A stretch of DNA of 9,531 bases from Eubacterium sp. UBA5416 (lineage in GTDB: Bacteria > Bacillota > Clostridia > Lachnospirales > Lachnospiraceae). The notes beneath the pieces were generated by a model. It ran no database searches. It worked only from the letters and a program-made list of their open reading frames with translations, and was not told the DNA's origin. The position numbers and the translations under genes are program-made. The stretch spans positions 1 to 9,531 of the forward strand of contig DHNM01000044.1 of assembly GCA_002409525.1 (NCBI GenBank). The letters are read 5' to 3'. Below are positions 7,171 through 9,531 of the stretch, in pieces (position 1 is the first letter of the stretch; each line of letters opens with the position of its first letter).

Positions 7171-7569
7171 TTATTCATTTGTCAAGTCTCTTTTACAGGA
7201 CGGACAGATTCCGTAAAAATTGACAGAATAACTTTCAATAACACCATCAAATTTCTCAGAGGCAATGTCTTTGATATAGCTGATATCTTCCATATCTAAA
7301 TCCAGAACCGCTTTGCATCTCCTGCAGATAAAATGGTTGTGAGGAGTTGTATTCGCATCATAGCGATCCACCCCGTCACCGGCTGTAATCTTCTGAATAT
7401 CGCCCAGATCTGTGAGCAGAGCAAGATTTCGATACACAGTACCCAGACTGATATTGGGATAAGTTTTGCGAAGTTCTGTATAGACGATATCAGCAGTTGG
7501 ATGATCCTTTCTGCCAGCCAGAAAGTTCTTAATTGATTCACGCTGTCTACTGTACTTTAATGCCTGCAT
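7171..7569 (-). CDS. perR: PerR, Fur-family peroxide-sensing repressor
   Basis: A 132-residue DNA-binding repressor that senses hydrogen peroxide by metal-catalysed oxidation of its own histidines and controls peroxide defence genes. Seen: a winged-helix part with KYSRQRESI and PNISLGTVYRNLALL (recognition helix), then a metal-binding dimer domain. Comparing with Bacillus subtilis PerR at a constant offset of 14 residues, the regulatory metal ligands are H23, D71, H77, H79 and D90 (H37, D85, H91, H93, D104). The structural zinc cysteines are C82, C85, C122 and C125 (C96, C99, C136, C139). The Asp at 90, where Fur has Glu, supports PerR over Fur or Zur. The ATG at 7569 is chosen because AAAGGA lies 7 bases upstream; an upstream in-frame ATG at 7632 would place the -10 and operator inside the gene. 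Rubrerythrin follows in the same direction. Confidence 0.93.
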   Translation of the reverse strand: MQALKYSRQRESIKNFLAGRKDHPTADIVYTELRKTYPNISLGTVYRNLALLTDLGDIQKITAGDGVDRYDANTTPHNHFICRRCKAVLDLDMEDISYIKDIASEKFDGVIESYSVNFYGICPSCKRDLTNE

Positions 7570-7589
7570 GATGTCATCCTTTCCAGTAA

Positions 7590-7715
7590 TCATACAATAA
7601 TAAGAATTGTTACTGTACCAAGTATATACCATAAAAAAAGGGATGTCAAATTTCCTGAAGCATTTATTTCTTCAATAAATACCACTCCACATCCTGCAAA
7701 GAGCGAAAACACCAT
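7590..7715 (-). CDS. Possible 41-residue membrane peptide upstream of perR
   Basis: A short minus-strand ORF reads from ATG 7715 to a TGA at 7590-7592, 20 bases before the perR start. A TTG at 7733 would give 47 residues, and an in-frame stop lies at 7746-7748. The product would have two hydrophobic stretches, MVFSLFAGCGVVFI and SLFLWYILGTVTILIIV, joined by EEINASGNLT. This is a plausible two-pass membrane hairpin. Against it: an AGGA only 4 bases before the ATG is a poor ribosome site, and the perR promoter and PerR-like box lie inside the ORF. It may be a real small gene, the tail of a decayed membrane-protein gene, or chance in T-rich DNA. No function is recognised. Confidence 0.3.
   Translation of the reverse strand: MVFSLFAGCGVVFIEEINASGNLTSLFLWYILGTVTILIIV
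7594..7610. promoter_or_regulatory. PerR-box-like operator in the perR leader
   Basis: ACAATAATAAGAATTGT is an imperfect inverted repeat: six of eight positions are symmetrical around a central base. On the minus strand its inner 15 bases match about nine positions of the PerR consensus TTATAATNATTATAA. It starts just downstream of the predicted transcription start, where a bound repressor would block transcription. Autoregulation of perR is known in other Firmicutes; here it is an inference. Confidence 0.5.
7621..7649 (-). promoter_or_regulatory. Near-consensus sigma-A promoter of the perR-rubrerythrin unit
   Basis: On the minus strand TTGACA (7644-7649, exact consensus) is followed after exactly 17 bases by TATACT (7621-7626, five of six). 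Transcription should start near 7614, giving a leader of about 45 nt. A strong promoter with an operator immediately downstream is what a repressed peroxide-response operon would have. Confidence 0.8.
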
Positions 7716-7794
7716 CAATCCTGTTAATACCAAAGCCTCACTTTCTTACTTTATAGTTTGTTGCAGACGCTTGATACTATTGATTCAGGCATCA

Positions 7795-9531
7795 TTAATA
7801 TGGAAAGGGATGGATGTTTTCGTATTCCAAATCCCAAGTTCCGTCTTTTGGAAATCCGGGGCAGTTTCCGTTGTCTGCATATCCTGCAGTCATCATAGCC
7901 AGCGCCCATAAAAGGCCTCCATTTCCCGGTAGATATAAAGGGAGATCCGGTCTTAATATCTGATAGTTATTTCCATTTGCCGCATAGTAATTCTTCTGTG
8001 TGTCCATAAGGAGAATATCAATGGCCGTTCCCAGTCTGTGCAGACGTACTGCCGTCATTGCAATCATTGCAAAATCCCATCCCCACATTGTGGGGTACTC
8101 CCAGCCTTCCAAAACTCGATCCAATGTCTTTCCCATAATTTCGGAATCTATCCGTTCTCCATCCAGTATGCCGTAAGCTGCCAGCATAGAAGGATGATCG
8201 CGATTAAATCTGGTGAAGGTATCAGGACAGGATTCACAGGCAAGATAAACTCCGTCTTTTATACTGCTTTCCTTCATGTTCCGTAATACCGTTGTCCATA
8301 AATGCTGTACCTCGCTTTCTCCCAGTCTTTCGGCCCATCTTGCGGCGATTTCCAGACCAAATCTCCAATATTCGAGTTCAAAGGTTGGGTTCTTTGTTGT
8401 CGAAGCGTTGTGAACTTCCTGTGCGGGGATCAATGGCGGAAGCAGTTCATATTCACCGCTTTCTTCATTATAAACGGCAAAGTCGCACATAAAATCAGCC
8501 GTCTCCTTCACCACAGCCCAATACTTGCGAAGCAAAGATTCATCGTGTACACACTGATAGACCATTTCCAACATATAAAGAATATGCGGCTGCTGCCAGA
8601 TCAATAAAGTGGCCACCGGAGATGGACTGTCCACAGCATCAGCATCTACCATTTTGGGCCATCGCGCTCCATGGTATCCATTGCAGGCAGCATTCTCCCG
8701 TGCCTGATCCAGATGCTCCTTATACCAGTTAAGACTATCCATGACTAATTCGCTGTCATTCCAAAAAGGAGCCCATGCACAGTGCCAGACGTACATTTCC
8801 AGATGAGGTTTTCCGTACCAGCTGTTACAGGTAAGCCCTGTCTCCTGTGGCGGAATAGTCCCACAGCTTTGAATCCTGAGCAAATACAAGGACAAGATTT
8901 CCCGTCTCTCCAGTTCCCGGGCTCTTGGATCCTTTGCGTTTTCAAAATCAATGATACCGGTTGTATTCCAAAAGCAGCGATATTCCTCCCTTGAATTGTC
9001 GAGCACCTCGTCGAAAGTGACCGGTGTGTTACTTTCCTCTATTTCCGGGCAAAATCCAACTGTGAAGATGCACTCCCGCTGATTTAAAGGCAGATCAATC
9101 CCATGCTCAGAGAGATTATCAGAAACTATCTTAGCACATACTGCAGATATATTCACAAAATATTCATCCTGATCAAGCGAACATCTGACTCTCATACAGG
9201 TATTGTCTTTCGAGATCAGCTCCGTCTTATGCCAGTCTTTGTGCTTCCAGTCCGCACCCGTGATATCGGAAGCCCCATAAGGAAAAAGTATTTTGACAGA
9301 TAACCCTGGAATCTCTTTTTCACATCTCACACAAAAACCTAAGATGTCGGCCTCCTGTGAGCAAACAGTCTCAACGTGAACCTTTGAACCTCTTAGTACA
9401 AAATCAGACCTCAAAACGCCTTCATAAAGATCCAGTTCCTGTGTTGTATCGGTTATTTCCTCAAGATCAATCTCTTTCTCATCCAGGAAGAATGCAATTC
9501 GTGCAAGACTCATCTTATGTGGATTCTCTCT
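7795..9531 (-). CDS. Six-hairpin glycosidase (GH65-like), N-terminus beyond right edge
   Basis: A probable intracellular glycoside hydrolase with an (alpha/alpha)6 barrel behind an N-terminal beta-sandwich. Seen, numbered from the Met at 9513: an N-terminal beta-rich part to about 190; CNSWYGKPHLEMYVWHCAWAPFW (229-251), with the longer run GYHGARWPKM (279-288); SPSPVATLLIWQQPHILYMLEM (296-317); and PAQEVHNASTTKNPTFELEYW (363-383). Conserved carboxylates that could be catalytic are E239, E366 and E379; which one acts cannot be settled here. The Met at 9513 is not the start: it has no ribosome site, and the frame stays open upstream to the edge (RENPHK before the Met) as part of an NPH-x-LAR-type motif expected inside such proteins. 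No strong terminator follows the stop at 7795. There is no signal peptide to judge. The substrate is unknown; the neighbours suggest a plant glycan. Confidence is high for the superfamily and low for the specificity. Confidence 0.85.
   Translation of the reverse strand, partial: RENPHKMSLARIAFFLDEKEIDLEEITDTTQELDLYEGVLRSDFVLRGSKVHVETVCSQEADILGFCVRCEKEIPGLSVKILFPYGASDITGADWKHKDWHKTELISKDNTCMRVRCSLDQDEYFVNISAVCAKIVSDNLSEHGIDLPLNQRECIFTVGFCPEIEESNTPVTFDEVLDNSREEYRCFWNTTGIIDFENAKDPRARELERREILSLYLLRIQSCGTIPPQETGLTCNSWYGKPHLEMYVWHCAWAPFWNDSELVMDSLNWYKEHLDQARENAACNGYHGARWPKMVDADAVDSPSPVATLLIWQQPHILYMLEMVYQCVHDESLLRKYWAVVKETADFMCDFAVYNEESGEYELLPPLIPAQEVHNASTTKNPTFELEYWRFGLEIAARWAERLGESEVQHLWTTVLRNMKESSIKDGVYLACESCPDTFTRFNRDHPSMLAAYGILDGERIDSEIMGKTLDRVLEGWEYPTMWGWDFAMIAMTAVRLHRLGTAIDILLMDTQKNYYAANGNNYQILRPDLPLYLPGNGGLLWALAMMTAGYADNGNCPGFPKDGTWDLEYENIHPFPY

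Noticed and set aside
7296..7541. 81-codon ORF inside perR in another minus-strand frame
   Set aside because: It lies wholly within the perR coding sequence, has no ribosome site and no recognisable protein character.
7570..7632. Longer PerR start at 7632 (21 extra residues)
   Set aside because: The extension (MVYTWYSNNS...) is unlike Fur-family N-termini and covers the -10 and operator; the ATG at 7569 has an ideal ribosome site.
7668..7692. AT hairpin (ATTTATT/AATAAAT) as terminator of the glycosidase
   Set aside because: The stem has no G+C and no proper T tract, and it lies more than 100 bases past the stop codon; too weak to call.
9496..9513. Met at 9513 as the start of the glycosidase
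   Set aside because: There is no ribosome site before it, the frame is open to the window edge, and the residues before it fit the protein family; the gene is partial.

Overview
The window looks like chromosome from a low-to-moderate G+C anaerobic Firmicute, most likely a Lachnospiraceae-type clostridium. This rests on the strong AGGAG-like ribosome sites, the PerR and rubrerythrin peroxide-defence pair, the lipoprotein solute-binding protein and the plant-glycan-type enzymes. It is an inference from protein character, not a taxonomic assignment. I see no rRNA, tRNA, CRISPR array, insertion sequence or phage gene.

Layout. (1) Positions 1-1894, minus strand: a BCCT-family betaine/carnitine-type transporter, followed 65 bp downstream by the start of a YkvI-like LeuT-fold membrane protein that runs off the left edge. 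(2) 1895-2380: an AT-rich divergent intergenic region with candidate promoters in both directions and two short palindromes. (3) 2381-3913, plus strand: a stand-alone lipoprotein sugar-binding protein with its own promoter and a strong terminator that can also serve the converging gene. (4) 3998-6260, minus strand: a broken gene for a pectinesterase/pectate-lyase-like beta-helix protein with C-terminal accessory domains. It has two frameshifts and no 5' end. (5) 6253-7649, minus strand: the oxidative-stress unit, perR then a rubrerythrin with a rubredoxin domain at both ends. It has a near-consensus promoter, a PerR-box-like operator and a terminator. A possible 41-codon membrane-peptide ORF overlaps the perR promoter. 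(6) 7795-9531, minus strand: a six-hairpin (GH65-like) glycosidase whose N-terminus lies beyond the right edge.

How the parts fit. The glycosidase, the beta-helix remnant and the solute-binding protein suggest plant cell-wall or pectic glycan use, but no permease or sugar regulator is present. The perR-rubrerythrin unit sits between the two glycan genes on the same strand. The beta-helix remnant begins immediately after the rubrerythrin terminator, so a deletion or rearrangement probably joined them. The BCCT/YkvI pair is a separate solute-uptake unit. I found no clearly novel system. The points most worth checking are the broken beta-helix gene, the double-rubredoxin rubrerythrin and the small ORF overlapping the perR control region.
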